A stretch of DNA of 64,000 nucleotides from Algoriphagus sp. (GTDB lineage: Bacteria; Bacteroidota; Bacteroidia; Cytophagales; Cyclobacteriaceae): contig JAGXQZ010000051.1 in NCBI GenBank assembly GCA_018336015.1, positions 221,187 through 285,186 on the forward strand, given 5' to 3'. Each line of letters begins with the position of its first letter. Within the stretch, counting starts at the first letter, position 1. Position numbers and translations under genes: made by a program. This document shows positions 51,662 through 61,359 of the stretch, piece after piece. Under the pieces are notes generated by a model. The model saw only the letters and a list, made by a program, of their open reading frames with translations. It searched no databases and was not told the origin of the DNA.

Positions 51662-51731
51662 GGTGCAAAAATATACTCCTTATTTCAGATCTGTTGCTTG
51701 TTTACCCTTAAGGCTGATTTGGCAGATCGTA

Positions 51732-52631
51732 CTAGTTGCGGTCTCTTTGAAAATACAACCCCATGATTCCCGATTTGCCAAATGCCACGGATAAAACTTC
51801 CAATCCCCAGGCAAAAGGCAACATAATCCCAATCAAAAGAATCAGTCCAAAGGTCTTTTTCCGTTTCAGTCTTAAAATCAGATTTTCTCTATATCCAATT
51901 CTGGAAAGGAATGCCTGTAGCATACCCAAAACACCCAAGTGTATGGAATATCCTCGTTTTTCTATTGGAGCAAATCCCAATTTACCCAATTGATCAACCA
52001 AAATGGGTTCTGTCCAATGCGTCAGGTGCTTGGGAATATCCCAATGCATCCATTGATCTCCTGCGATTTGGGCTTGCCAAGAGTCTGCACGCGGTACCTC
52101 TATGTAGAGTAATCCATCTGCACTAAGATTGGATTTGACCAACTTTTCCAAAAGCACCATCGGCTGTGGCAGATGCTCGAGGACGTGATTCAAAGTGATA
52201 AGACCAGCTAACTCAGATCCGATTTTTCCTTCCTGATAAAACTCACACCGAACCTCAACTCCGTATTTTTCCCTTGCAAAATCTGCTCTGGCTTGCTCGG
52301 TTTCAATACCGATTCCATTCCAGCCCAGTTCTTTTGCCACTGCCAAAAACTGCCCCTTTCCCGAACCAAAATCGATTAATTCTGTGGCTTTTGGACTAAT
52401 TAGACTCGCTTGCTTTAGAACCTTTTTAGCCTCGGAGAAAATAATCTTTTCAAAAATAGATTGACGATTGTCCACCACTGCATACACCTCATCGCGGTAT
52501 AGCTCGACTGTATTTAGGGTATCCGGAAGGTAAGTCCAACTCACTCCACAAGAACCACAACTCACTTTACCCAGTGCATTGGGGAGAGATTTGGGAGAGG
52601 AAAAACAAACGGGACAGGAGATTTGCCGCAT
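51732..52631 (-). CDS. Class I SAM methyltransferase with N-terminal zinc ribbon
   Basis: 299 residues. The N-terminus has two CxxC pairs (CPVC at 6-9, CGSCG at 25-29), a likely zinc ribbon. The Methyltransf_23-type domain follows with SAM motif IDFGSGKGQFLAVAKELGWNGIGIE (about 85-110) and ITLNHVLEHLPQP. The last ~50 residues (FGLILLIGIMLPFAWGLEVLS) form a membrane anchor. Position between GT4 genes suggests methylation of a sugar in the exopolysaccharide or capping of its end. It starts 3 bp after the preceding GT4 gene. Confidence 0.87.
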   Translation of the reverse strand: MRQISCPVCFSSPKSLPNALGKVSCGSCGVSWTYLPDTLNTVELYRDEVYAVVDNRQSIFEKIIFSEAKKVLKQASLISPKATELIDFGSGKGQFLAVAKELGWNGIGIETEQARADFAREKYGVEVRCEFYQEGKIGSELAGLITLNHVLEHLPQPMVLLEKLVKSNLSADGLLYIEVPRADSWQAQIAGDQWMHWDIPKHLTHWTEPILVDQLGKLGFAPIEKRGYSIHLGVLGMLQAFLSRIGYRENLILRLKRKKTFGLILLIGIMLPFAWGLEVLSVAFGKSGIMGLYFQRDRN

Positions 52632-52634
52632 GGC

Positions 52635-53759
52635 TTAAAGTGACGGCTTCAGAATCAGCCGATGAAAAGCTTCAATAAATTTTTCTGATGAAAAGTCCTT
52701 GAATCGCTCCTTTCCCTGAGAAATTAGCCTACTTCTAAGGTCATTTTCACAATCCAAAAGTATCATTTTTTCGGTCAAATCATTTCGATCCCCCGTCTGA
52801 AAAGCCAGTCCGGCACCTCCGGCTACCTCGAGCAGCGCTTGTTGATCAGAATGGATGACCGGCACACCAAATCCCATCGCTTCTAAAATGGGGATACCAA
52901 AACCTTCGTTTTGAGATGGGAAAACATATCCAAAGGCTCCTTCATAGAGGGCCTTGATCTCTCCGTCGGTCAAATATCCCGGAAGTAGCACATGATCCTG
53001 CAAGCCTAGGTCAGATACCAGCTTTTCTACTAAAGGAAAATCATTCATCCTCTTACTCTGACCCGGACCTCCTGCGAGGACAAGCTTTTTGCAGGTAGGA
53101 TTTTGATTAAGATAGGCAGCAAATGCATCCACCAGAAGGGGTAGGTTTTTTCTACGGTCAAAAGTGCCGATGTGAAGAAAATATCCATGGGAGTTTAATC
53201 CACACCTCGAAAGAAACTGCGTATCTGAGGCTGATTTAAGGCCTTTCGGGGCTTGATACACTACAGAAATTGGCCATGCATCTCCCAAGTGCTCCACAAG
53301 GGAAGATTTGGAATACTCCGTAGTGGTGATAATCTCGGTGTCCTCTTTTAGTCCTTTTTTAATCAGGTTGAGGAAATACTTCCTCCACCATCGGGGATAG
53401 TTTTCGGGCATTTGCCAAAAGAAGGCATCGTGTATCACTGTCAGCCTCCTACAGGGCAACGAAGCCGCCGGGGAAACAAAATCAGGACAAATCAGCACAT
53501 CCGGCTTGTACTTTTTCACCAAATCTGGTAGCTGAAACTCCTTCCAGCGAAAGTAATCCAAGTGGTAGTTAAGTCGCTGAATCTTGGATTTGGGCCCCAA
53601 AAAAGAACGGTCGGACGCTTGGACTTCTGGCTCATGAGTAAAAATCCATTCGATATCCGGATGGGAATATTTCCGTGCTGCCTTTGCCAATTCGAGCATG
53701 TAAGTCTTGATCCCCGTAGTGGCGACATTGAGATGCTGGAGATCGAGTAGGACTTTCAA
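52635..53759 (-). CDS. GT4 family glycosyltransferase
   Basis: 374 residues. The N-terminus LLDLQHLNVATTGIKTYMLEL is the WbaZ/mannosyltransferase-like opening. The donor domain contains YFLHIGTFDRRKNLPLLVDAF (about 193-213) and PSQNEGFGIPILEAMGFGVPV with the GT4 Glu pair. It probably transfers mannose or a similar sugar (inference from resemblance) in repeat-unit synthesis. The preceding gene (Wzy-like) is 245 bp away, the largest gap in the cluster, so a second promoter may start here. Confidence 0.9.
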   Translation of the reverse strand: MKVLLDLQHLNVATTGIKTYMLELAKAARKYSHPDIEWIFTHEPEVQASDRSFLGPKSKIQRLNYHLDYFRWKEFQLPDLVKKYKPDVLICPDFVSPAASLPCRRLTVIHDAFFWQMPENYPRWWRKYFLNLIKKGLKEDTEIITTTEYSKSSLVEHLGDAWPISVVYQAPKGLKSASDTQFLSRCGLNSHGYFLHIGTFDRRKNLPLLVDAFAAYLNQNPTCKKLVLAGGPGQSKRMNDFPLVEKLVSDLGLQDHVLLPGYLTDGEIKALYEGAFGYVFPSQNEGFGIPILEAMGFGVPVIHSDQQALLEVAGGAGLAFQTGDRNDLTEKMILLDCENDLRSRLISQGKERFKDFSSEKFIEAFHRLILKPSL

Positions 53760-54004
53760 GAGAATTGAAGTTTGATCGGATGGAGGATGTAGAAACCTAA
53801 GATTTGCCTACATCATTTTGAAGTTTAAGTTAGGAATTAAGCGAACAGGATTGACAATATTTCATTTTGAATTTGAAACTGATAGGTGAAGGAATTTTTA
53901 CTCCAATAAAAACTGGCGAAAAATGAGATTTAAGAATTGAATTTAATACTCAAGTCTATCCTGAAAGGAAACAAGAAAAAAACCAAAACATGTAAAAGGC
54001 CAGT
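53760..54004. other. Gap inside the polysaccharide cluster
   Basis: 245 bp, A/T-rich, without a supportable gene. On the minus strand TAGACTTG (one mismatch to TAnnTTTG) occurs, but no TTTG lies at a proper distance. It could hold an internal promoter or be the scar of a lost gene. Confidence 0.4.
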
Positions 54005-55387
54005 CTATTGGTTAAGCCTGCCATACACTCTCACACTATATCCGATCATCCACCAAGTTATCCAGGCCACATAGGTATACATTTCAGCATTGGCGGTGAA
54101 AAGCGGCAGAAGCATCCCCACTTTGGTCACAGCACCCACAAAAGCGATCCGTGCAGTCATGGTTTGATCTGTCCGATAAAATACCCTTAGACTTAAAATC
54201 ACTCCAGTTGCCAAAGTCAGGATATATAGCATCATTCCCAACCAACCCAGCTGTACGCCATAAATCAAGAATTGATTCTCCCCTCCTACACGAAGCTCAT
54301 CCGCTACACTACCCGCGTTCCCACTCATTGCCAATCCAATACCAAAAGGATTGGCAATCATGGAATCCAATGCCAATAGCCATTCTACCACGTGTCCTAT
54401 ACTGGAGGTATTTTCAAAAGTCAAGGTATCGATTACAAAAAAGTAAAAGTCATCCGAAGCCAGTAAGACCACATAAATACCAAATCCCACCAATGCCAAA
54501 AAACCCGCCGCAATAAGTTTATATAGCCTAAATACTAGGGCGACAAAGAAAATCATGACAAAAAATGCCCCAAATGCAGCTCTTGAGGCTGAAAACACCA
54601 AACTTCCGATCGAGCAGGCCATGACCAAAAGATAAATCCACGAGTGTTCTTTTTTGGAAGTCAAAAACCAAATCAACCCTGCCGCAAACCCCATCAGCAC
54701 CGAACTGGCCATCTCAAGGGGATCAGAGAAAAACCCTGCCAAACGCTTGGTGACAGCCTGTGTTTCAAATGTCCAAGTCAATCCAAAGTTGCCCGTAGGA
54801 TCTATATCATTAATCGCTTGATTATAGAGAGCATACCCTGTAAACTGTTGCAAATGTGCCTCGAGCAGGAAGTTTTCGAAGCAATTAACCAAAAATGCAC
54901 CGATCGCTATTCCAAAGATGATCTGAAATAACTGATGAAAATCCCTGCTTTCCCATGTAGAATTTCTCCCAAGAAAATAGACAAAACCGGGAATCACCAT
55001 GCCTTTATAGTAAAGAGCTCGATTGACAAAAGAACTTTCACCCAAAGGCAGCAGCATATACAAAAAACCCAAGGTCAAAAATCCCAAAAAGGTCCAATCC
55101 GTGGATTGCAACCGAAATGGATAGTCAAAAATTCTTTTTTGGTAAAATATCCAAACAACCAACGCAGTCAATACTACCACTTCCTTCAGGATCTGAAATA
55201 CTCCTACCAACGCAGAGGACTGTGTAGCGAGATAAACTATACTTAAAGTGGTGATGTAAAAAGGAAGAAAGGCTGCCAAAAAATAAATGAAATAGGTCCA
55301 ATTTCCCTTAATGATCAGCTCTTGCATGATCCATAAAAATCCGAACCCAACCAAAAAAGCGAGGATAATGAATACGATCAAGGCCAT
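54005..55387 (-). CDS. O-antigen polymerase/ligase-like membrane protein (Wzy-type)
   Basis: 460 residues with about 11-12 membrane segments and one larger periplasmic loop (about 290-360, containing SIGHVVEWLLALDSMIANPFGIGLAMSGN), the usual shape of Wzy polymerases and WaaL ligases. The SRAAFGAFFV segment also fits the O-antigen ligase family. It would join repeat units on their lipid carrier in the periplasm. It overlaps the preceding GT2 gene by 10 bp. Polymerase is favoured over ligase by the presence of Wzx, Wzz and an export protein in the same operon. Confidence 0.82.
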   Translation of the reverse strand: MALIVFIILAFLVGFGFLWIMQELIIKGNWTYFIYFLAAFLPFYITTLSIVYLATQSSALVGVFQILKEVVVLTALVVWIFYQKRIFDYPFRLQSTDWTFLGFLTLGFLYMLLPLGESSFVNRALYYKGMVIPGFVYFLGRNSTWESRDFHQLFQIIFGIAIGAFLVNCFENFLLEAHLQQFTGYALYNQAINDIDPTGNFGLTWTFETQAVTKRLAGFFSDPLEMASSVLMGFAAGLIWFLTSKKEHSWIYLLVMACSIGSLVFSASRAAFGAFFVMIFFVALVFRLYKLIAAGFLALVGFGIYVVLLASDDFYFFVIDTLTFENTSSIGHVVEWLLALDSMIANPFGIGLAMSGNAGSVADELRVGGENQFLIYGVQLGWLGMMLYILTLATGVILSLRVFYRTDQTMTARIAFVGAVTKVGMLLPLFTANAEMYTYVAWITWWMIGYSVRVYGRLNQ

Positions 55388-56301
55388 CTTTCCGCAGGTT
55401 TAATTTGCTGAGTCAAGCCGTCCCTAATTCCTTTAATCACAGCTTTCATTTTTTGAAACCGACCTCTCATCATGAAGTATCCAGCCCAAAGCAAAAACCG
55501 GAAGGAATGATATACAAATCCATAAGTAATCTTCAACTCTCGTAGGAGAAAGTATTGATTTCTCACATGGAAATAAAACACGTTAGGACTGAGAGTCCCC
55601 TCTGAATTTTTCTTTTTGGAGGCAGCTCCTGCTTCATGATATACAATTGCCTTTTCCGCTAGACCAATTCCAAAACCTGATTTTCTGATTCTTAAAGACC
55701 ATTCTACATCCTCGAAATAGGTGAAATAGGAATCATTAAGAAGTCCGCAATGAAGCAATGCCTCTCTTTTAATCAGAAAACAGCACCCCGTAGCCCAATC
55801 CAACTCCTGCTTGTTGGTACGGTAATCTGCAAGTACATCTTGATCACCCAGGGTAATTGCCCTCCCAGAGAAAGGAAGAAATTTGCCTCCTGCACTCCAG
55901 ATAATCTTTGGATTGTGAAGAAATAAAATGAGAGGCTGAACTACGCCTAGATGAGGGTGTTGAGAAAATTGAAGTAACATCTCCCCTAAAAAATCGGGCT
56001 TAACTTCTGTGTCATTGTTGAGCAACAGCACGTGGGAAAAACCCTGCTCCAGAGCATATCGGATTCCCACATTGTTTCCGCCGGTGAAGCCAAGATTCTC
56101 TTGATTTTGGATCAGGTGAATTTCAGGGAAAGCCTTTTTGATCCGTAGCCCTTCCTCATTGGAAGAGGCATTATCCACCAGAATTACTTTAAAGGTAGGA
56201 TAATCCACTTTCCTTAAAGAAGCTAAACAAGCTAGGGTGAACTCCAGCCCATTCCAATTGACCAATATGATCGCCACTGATGTCTCAGAGATAAAAGCCA
56301 T
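55378..56301 (-). CDS. GT2 family glycosyltransferase (rhamnosyl-like)
   Basis: 307 residues. The GT-A fold begins VAIILVNWNGLEFTLACLASL, then VILVDNASSNEEG and the metal-binding LLLNNDTEVKPDFL. DWATGCCFLIKREAL and YFEDVEWSLRIRKSGFGIG match WbbL-type rhamnosyltransferases and relatives. A C-terminal hydrophobic stretch (about 265-290) may anchor it to the membrane. It overlaps the Wzx gene upstream by 17 bp and the Wzy-like gene downstream by 10 bp, a tightly coupled block. Confidence 0.9.
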   Translation of the reverse strand: MAFISETSVAIILVNWNGLEFTLACLASLRKVDYPTFKVILVDNASSNEEGLRIKKAFPEIHLIQNQENLGFTGGNNVGIRYALEQGFSHVLLLNNDTEVKPDFLGEMLLQFSQHPHLGVVQPLILFLHNPKIIWSAGGKFLPFSGRAITLGDQDVLADYRTNKQELDWATGCCFLIKREALLHCGLLNDSYFTYFEDVEWSLRIRKSGFGIGLAEKAIVYHEAGAASKKKNSEGTLSPNVFYFHVRNQYFLLRELKITYGFVYHSFRFLLWAGYFMMRGRFQKMKAVIKGIRDGLTQQIKPAERWP

Positions 56302-57577
56302 GGATCAACGCACGATTGTGACGATACAACAATACCAAACAAATAAGGAATACCACCACTTCAGTGGAAATGATACCGATGCAAAGTCCAATACCACCCA
56401 TCGCCGAAGTCAAGAAGGCGGAAACTACCACCATGTAGAGACACATCATCCAACTCGCGCGAAAAAGCAGCTCTTTCAAATCAGATACAAGAAGTAAGAT
56501 CACATTGCCAATGTTCAGACAGGCTAAAAATGGCACTGAAGCGAGTAGTTGTAAATAGTCCACCGATTCTTTAAGCTCTGACCTTGAAAGCACCCTGATC
56601 ACCCAAGGCGCACTCCAATAAGTAGCCATAGAAAGACAGGCTCCAGCCACTAAAACTCTTAAGTAAACTTTCTTTAAAAACTTAAAAAAGGAAATAGGAT
56701 CCTCTTTGATCAGTCGGGAGGAATTTGGGAAGATCGCCTGAATAATCAGTGCAGGAAAAAGCCTCAGCACCATCACTACTCGCTCTGCCAAGCTATACAT
56801 CCCAAGAGTCTCCGCCACCGAAAAAAAACTCAAAATGATCAGGCCACCATTGATGGAGATATGACTCGCCAGATTACTGAAAAACAACAGCACATTATCT
56901 CTCAAGCTTTTTACGATTGCAGAAATCTCCGGCCGATAAAATCTGATTCCCAGAAATTGATGAATATAAAAAAGTAAAGAGAGATTGATGATCAAGCCAA
57001 ATACTCCCATCATGAAATTGACCCATTGGCTTTGGTCAGGGGAATGGATGAAGAGGACAATCCCCATCAGATACAACAGCTTGGAAAAAATATTGGCGAT
57101 CGATATCAGCTTCATTTTTTCCATCCCCTGAAAAAACCACAGGGGCAAGGTCGCTTCCGAAAAAAGCAACAGAACTGATAAAGCAAGGATGATTCGGTAT
57201 TCCTGAAAAAGATTAAATCCAAAAATTCCAATCAGAATCGAGAGCGTAGCAACCGAAGCCAGCAGGATTTTGGCAGAAAACACATTGGAAACCAAATGGG
57301 AAAGCGCACTCTTATCCCCCTGGTTGACTGCAACTTCCCGGGGCGCACTCAGATTGTATCCAAAGCCCACGACAATGTTGAAAAGAATGATAACCGAAAG
57401 CGCCAAATTGACTAGGCCAAACTGATCTACTCCGATGTTCTGGATCAGTAAGGGCATAGAAATGATCGAAATCAGGACATTGGACGACTGGATAATAGCC
57501 AGGAAAAGAAAGTTCTGGATAGACTTGTTCCGGATAAAATTCCCGATCGGGATCAACAGGTTCAGTTTCTCAAACAT
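56285..57577 (-). CDS. Wzx-type flippase (MATE/PST superfamily)
   Basis: 430 residues with about 12-14 membrane segments and no soluble domain. The N-terminal segment SIQNFLFLAIIQSSNVLISIISMPLLIQNIG and VDQFGLVNLALSVIILFNIVVGFGYNLSAPREVA match polysaccharide translocases of the Wzx/RfbX kind. It flips the undecaprenyl-linked repeat unit to the periplasmic face. It starts 13 bp after the Wzz gene and overlaps the following GT2 gene. Confidence 0.9.
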   Translation of the reverse strand: MFEKLNLLIPIGNFIRNKSIQNFLFLAIIQSSNVLISIISMPLLIQNIGVDQFGLVNLALSVIILFNIVVGFGYNLSAPREVAVNQGDKSALSHLVSNVFSAKILLASVATLSILIGIFGFNLFQEYRIILALSVLLLFSEATLPLWFFQGMEKMKLISIANIFSKLLYLMGIVLFIHSPDQSQWVNFMMGVFGLIINLSLLFYIHQFLGIRFYRPEISAIVKSLRDNVLLFFSNLASHISINGGLIILSFFSVAETLGMYSLAERVVMVLRLFPALIIQAIFPNSSRLIKEDPISFFKFLKKVYLRVLVAGACLSMATYWSAPWVIRVLSRSELKESVDYLQLLASVPFLACLNIGNVILLLVSDLKELLFRASWMMCLYMVVVSAFLTSAMGGIGLCIGIISTEVVVFLICLVLLYRHNRALIHGFYL

Positions 57578-57590
57578 GGCAGCTTAGGGT

Positions 57591-58658
57591 TTAGCTTTCC
57601 TGCACATGCTTCTGATACAGTCTGCGAAAATACAGTCCAAAAATCGTTATTAATCCCGCTATTAACCCCCCAAACACCATCCCTTTTACCAATCGGATTT
57701 CTGTGCGCTTTAGCGGAAATCGAGGTGAGTCAATGATTTGAATCAAAGGGGAATTGTTGCGATGATTGACCTTGGCGATCTCGAGATTCTTCACGATCTC
57801 TTGATAGACTCCTGCAGTAGCTTGCACGTCGATTTGGCGCTTTCTGCTTTCAACAGTCCCTGAGGAAAGAAGGGGATTGGCATTAGGAACCCGGTCTTGG
57901 GCTGAGGCATAAGCCCCTAAGCTCTCATCCAAAATCGCCCTGACAGAATCTGCTTGGGTCTGAAGGATACTGAGATTTTCCCCCGTTTTTTTGGTTTTGG
58001 TCTCAAAGTAGAATGAGTTCACTTTATTGACTAAAGTCTCATTAAAGACTTTGGCAAAGGCCTCATCTTTGGAGGAAATACTCACTTTGATGATGCTGAG
58101 TTTGCGGTCAGGTTTTGCTACAGCAAGTTGACGCTCGCGGATCAACTTAGAGATTTCCAACACAACCGAATCCTGCGTCACCGAGAAGGCATCCCGTGGT
58201 ACCGAAAAATCCAATGCCGAAAAATCCACCTTGGAAGCCCACTTTTCATCCAGTTTTTCAAATGCTACAAACCGATCTATGAGCAATTTTTCTTCAGAAA
58301 ATGGACTTAACAGCGTTTCACTGATCATTCGGTCTGAGCGATACAGCTCCATGATATTGTCCCCTTGGAAAAGTCCGCTTGTACTTCCTAGCGAGCCCAA
58401 ATTTACCCCCACCAAAGAAGCAAGTCCAGACATTTGCCCTAAGCTTGAACCGCCTCCTTCCTCCAAGACAAAGGAAGTTTCTGCATGAAACACAGGTTTT
58501 TTTAAGACAGAAATAACCGCCCCTCCACCTACTCCAATGAAACCCGCGATCATCAGGACTTTCCATTGACTTAGGAAAAATAAAAGCCAAGCCCGAAGAC
58601 CCAAGATAACTTCGGAAAGGGTAAACTGATCTTTAGAAAAATGTGGGTTATCTGCCAT
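57591..58658 (-). CDS. Wzz-type chain length determinant protein
   Basis: 355 residues with two membrane segments (about 28-52 and 322-342) framing a periplasmic alpha-helical region, the polysaccharide co-polymerase layout. FRWKLI-type Wzz motifs appear as FLSQWKVLMIAGFIGVGGG, and PLKRTEIRLVKGM stands before the second segment. No tyrosine-kinase domain is fused. The ATG at 58658 shares one base with the stop codon of the upstream export gene (TAATG), which favours it over a TTG at 58673 and implies coupled translation. Confidence 0.88.
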   Translation of the reverse strand: MADNPHFSKDQFTLSEVILGLRAWLLFFLSQWKVLMIAGFIGVGGGAVISVLKKPVFHAETSFVLEEGGGSSLGQMSGLASLVGVNLGSLGSTSGLFQGDNIMELYRSDRMISETLLSPFSEEKLLIDRFVAFEKLDEKWASKVDFSALDFSVPRDAFSVTQDSVVLEISKLIRERQLAVAKPDRKLSIIKVSISSKDEAFAKVFNETLVNKVNSFYFETKTKKTGENLSILQTQADSVRAILDESLGAYASAQDRVPNANPLLSSGTVESRKRQIDVQATAGVYQEIVKNLEIAKVNHRNNSPLIQIIDSPRFPLKRTEIRLVKGMVFGGLIAGLITIFGLYFRRLYQKHVQES

Positions 58659-61252
58659 TAGGGATTGTTCCAATTGATTTGGGAAAGTACCAGCGCTAAA
58701 GTGGCCAAGCCGGTGGTCACTCCGACGACATCTCCGAGTCTAAGCGGGATTTTTGGACCTTTGGTAGGCACAATGACTTCAGCTCCAGGTTCTACGATTG
58801 GGAAAATACGGACACCAAAGAATCCGTGGGTACGTTTTACAGCACCGTTAGCATAGACGACATACGTTTGCCTGCGGTTGGCACGTCGCTCAAATCCGCC
58901 CGCACTGTTGATGTATTGCTTCAGTCCTCTGCCCTGCTCGTATCTCAAGGTGGTGGGGTAGACTACATCCCCTCTCATCCGGACAGTCTGAAGGAGTTTG
59001 GGCACGTTGAGAATATCGCCTTCTTCCAAAAGCAGGTCTTCCTCTGAACCGGGATTGGCTAGGATTTTCTCAAGGTTGATGGCTACAGCTTCTGACTCCT
59101 TGATTTTCACATCAAACCCTGGGGTTTCAGTAGCGATCTGATCGAGGGATTCCAGTTTTGCATTGGCTATCAGGCTGTCCGAGTTATTGGCCTTTTCCTT
59201 TGGGAGATCCTTGAAAAGTCGATGTAAGAGTTCTTCCTGAGCCTCCGAGTTAGTGGGATCTTCTATCAGTCTCAACCTAAGGGCTTCGAGGTTTCGCTGT
59301 CTTCTGATTTGCTCAGATTCGGTATTGAAAAATTCCGTTCTGCGGATCAAGGTTGCCCCTTTGGCATATGCAAACTGATTCAGTCCACCTACTCTTTTGA
59401 TCAAATCGGAAATCCTTTCTACACTGGTTTGAATCGCAAAAATGCCGGGTGAATTCACCTGCCCCTCAACAGAAACAAGTCGTTGCATGGTGAAATTGGA
59501 TCGCTTTCTCACGATCACTTGATCAAATGGAGCCAATGAAAGCGAATTGGGGTTAAAAGATAGGTCTGGGTTGACGGAAGTAGTGAGAATATCTGCCAAG
59601 GTACCCAGGTCAGAATCTTCTAACCTCCTAGCAATCTCGATTTCCTTGGTATTGGCGGATTCTTGAAGCCCACCTGCCAGGAGAATAAGCTCTTCTGAGG
59701 TCATTCCTTCCGAAAAAGGATAAGTACCCGGGCGCTTTACTTCTCCCAAAATCTGAACATAGCGCTCGTTTTGGATTTCATAAATGCTGGAGATTCGCAC
59801 CACATCCTCTCGCTTAAGAGCCAAATCCGGCTTTGTCCCCGCTAATATTTCCTTGAGATTCACCTCGATTACTTCCGAACTCAAATCTTCCTTAGTTCTC
59901 AGGACACTTGCCCGCTGTATGTAGGCATCTCCTTTGAGTCCTTCCGCGTTTTTGATCAACTGAGTAAGGGTCATACCAGCAGTCAATGCAAAGGTCCCCG
60001 GACGGAATACCGAACCTTTGATCTGCACACGGTTGGTATAGCGATTTAGGATTTTTCCGACAGTCAGTTCATCTCCACCTTTGAGGATAAACAGGCCAAA
60101 TTGATCTTGATAGACATCCGATACAGAGCGCTGATTGCCTGTGATGCGGGAAATGGAAATTCGGTCTTTAAATGCCAAATCGGAAAATCCTCCTGCATAA
60201 CGAAGCAGGTCATCGAGTGTATCGTCAGGCTTCACCTCAAAAGTCAAAGGACGCTTCACTTCACCATTGACTTTGGCTCTCGCTAAAAATGGCTGGACCA
60301 GCAACACATCCTGATCTTGGAGCTGTACATCCAAATTAGCCGTACCATTGATCAGCAAATCATAGACATCTATCTCCGCGACTTGTTTGCTGTTTCGCAT
60401 GAGCTTGATCGCGCGAAGGGTTCCATTGTCATTGGGTCCGCCTGCGGCATATAGGGCATTGAACACGGTGGAGAAAGCACTCAGGGTAAACGTGCCCGGC
60501 AATCTAACCTCACCTAAGATATGCACCTTGATCGTCCTCACATTTCCCAGAGTCACCTGCAAAAAGGTATTGGGATTAGGACCCTGCATACCTGTATAGA
60601 ATTTGGAGACTCTGTTTTTGATGATTCCGGTGGCCTCTTCCAGAGATTTGCCGGAGACAGAGACTGGCCCTATATTGTCCAAAAGCACAAAGCCCTCCGG
60701 ATTGACGGTGGCCTCATAGTATTTTTCAGACTGACCATAAATATCCACATAGATCAGGTCCCCAGGTCCAAGGAGGTAACTTTTTGGAGTAGCCTGATTA
60801 AGGCTGGGCTCAAAACTCAGCCTTCTGTTTTTCTGGAAAAATAGGTTGCTCCCAAAAATCTGGGCGTCCACCGGTTGGGATTCTGCCAAATCCTGAGTTT
60901 GAGTGAGACCCCGGGTAATGTCGTTGATATCCAATTGAACTCTGGAATCTCGATTGGAAACCCCAGAAGACCTGGAACTTCCACTTCCAGCACTGAGGCC
61001 TTCTACGCGGTTTCTTAATTTCTCAACCTCACCGGAAGGCATCCCACGCATTTGCGCCATTTGTAGAAAATCCGAAGTACTCAACCCCGCCTCTTGCGCA
61101 CGTTTGATCAATTCCTGAACTTGGTCATCCGTGAGTTCATCAACTTTGATGGAGGCAATATCGGTACTTTGCTGCGCAAAGGCTGAGGGATGTGTCAGCG
61201 CCATAAAGCATAACAAGGCAAAAAAGTACCAGATTCTTTTGAATAAAATCAT
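58658..61252 (-). CDS. SLBB-domain polysaccharide export protein (Wza-like)
   Basis: 864 residues. Signal peptide (MILFKRIWYFFALLCF... to about residue 27, SAFAQ); an N-terminal helical region with DDQVQELIKRAQEAGLS; a polysaccharide export (PES) domain with YLLGPGDLIYVDIYG; then a series of about six SLBB repeats (HILGEVRLPGTFTLSAFSTV, KINGEVKRPLTF-type, IKGSVFRPGTF, ILGEVKRPGTYPFSEGM, VEGQVNSPGIF, MRGDVVYPTTL) and a C-terminal hydrophobic segment. Larger than E. coli Wza (~380). It should form the outer-membrane channel of the exopolysaccharide. An ATG at 61252 gives the signal peptide; a longer frame to 61306 is unlikely. Confidence 0.9.
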   Translation of the reverse strand: MILFKRIWYFFALLCFMALTHPSAFAQQSTDIASIKVDELTDDQVQELIKRAQEAGLSTSDFLQMAQMRGMPSGEVEKLRNRVEGLSAGSGSSRSSGVSNRDSRVQLDINDITRGLTQTQDLAESQPVDAQIFGSNLFFQKNRRLSFEPSLNQATPKSYLLGPGDLIYVDIYGQSEKYYEATVNPEGFVLLDNIGPVSVSGKSLEEATGIIKNRVSKFYTGMQGPNPNTFLQVTLGNVRTIKVHILGEVRLPGTFTLSAFSTVFNALYAAGGPNDNGTLRAIKLMRNSKQVAEIDVYDLLINGTANLDVQLQDQDVLLVQPFLARAKVNGEVKRPLTFEVKPDDTLDDLLRYAGGFSDLAFKDRISISRITGNQRSVSDVYQDQFGLFILKGGDELTVGKILNRYTNRVQIKGSVFRPGTFALTAGMTLTQLIKNAEGLKGDAYIQRASVLRTKEDLSSEVIEVNLKEILAGTKPDLALKREDVVRISSIYEIQNERYVQILGEVKRPGTYPFSEGMTSEELILLAGGLQESANTKEIEIARRLEDSDLGTLADILTTSVNPDLSFNPNSLSLAPFDQVIVRKRSNFTMQRLVSVEGQVNSPGIFAIQTSVERISDLIKRVGGLNQFAYAKGATLIRRTEFFNTESEQIRRQRNLEALRLRLIEDPTNSEAQEELLHRLFKDLPKEKANNSDSLIANAKLESLDQIATETPGFDVKIKESEAVAINLEKILANPGSEEDLLLEEGDILNVPKLLQTVRMRGDVVYPTTLRYEQGRGLKQYINSAGGFERRANRRQTYVVYANGAVKRTHGFFGVRIFPIVEPGAEVIVPTKGPKIPLRLGDVVGVTTGLATLALVLSQINWNNP

Positions 61253-61359
61253 GAGAATTAGAAGGTTCCGAAGGATATAAGGGTAATCCGATGGATAAAA
61301 ATCCATCTATTTCTTAATTATACCAAATCTGACCTTAGAATTGGGAGCAGTAGACCTAT

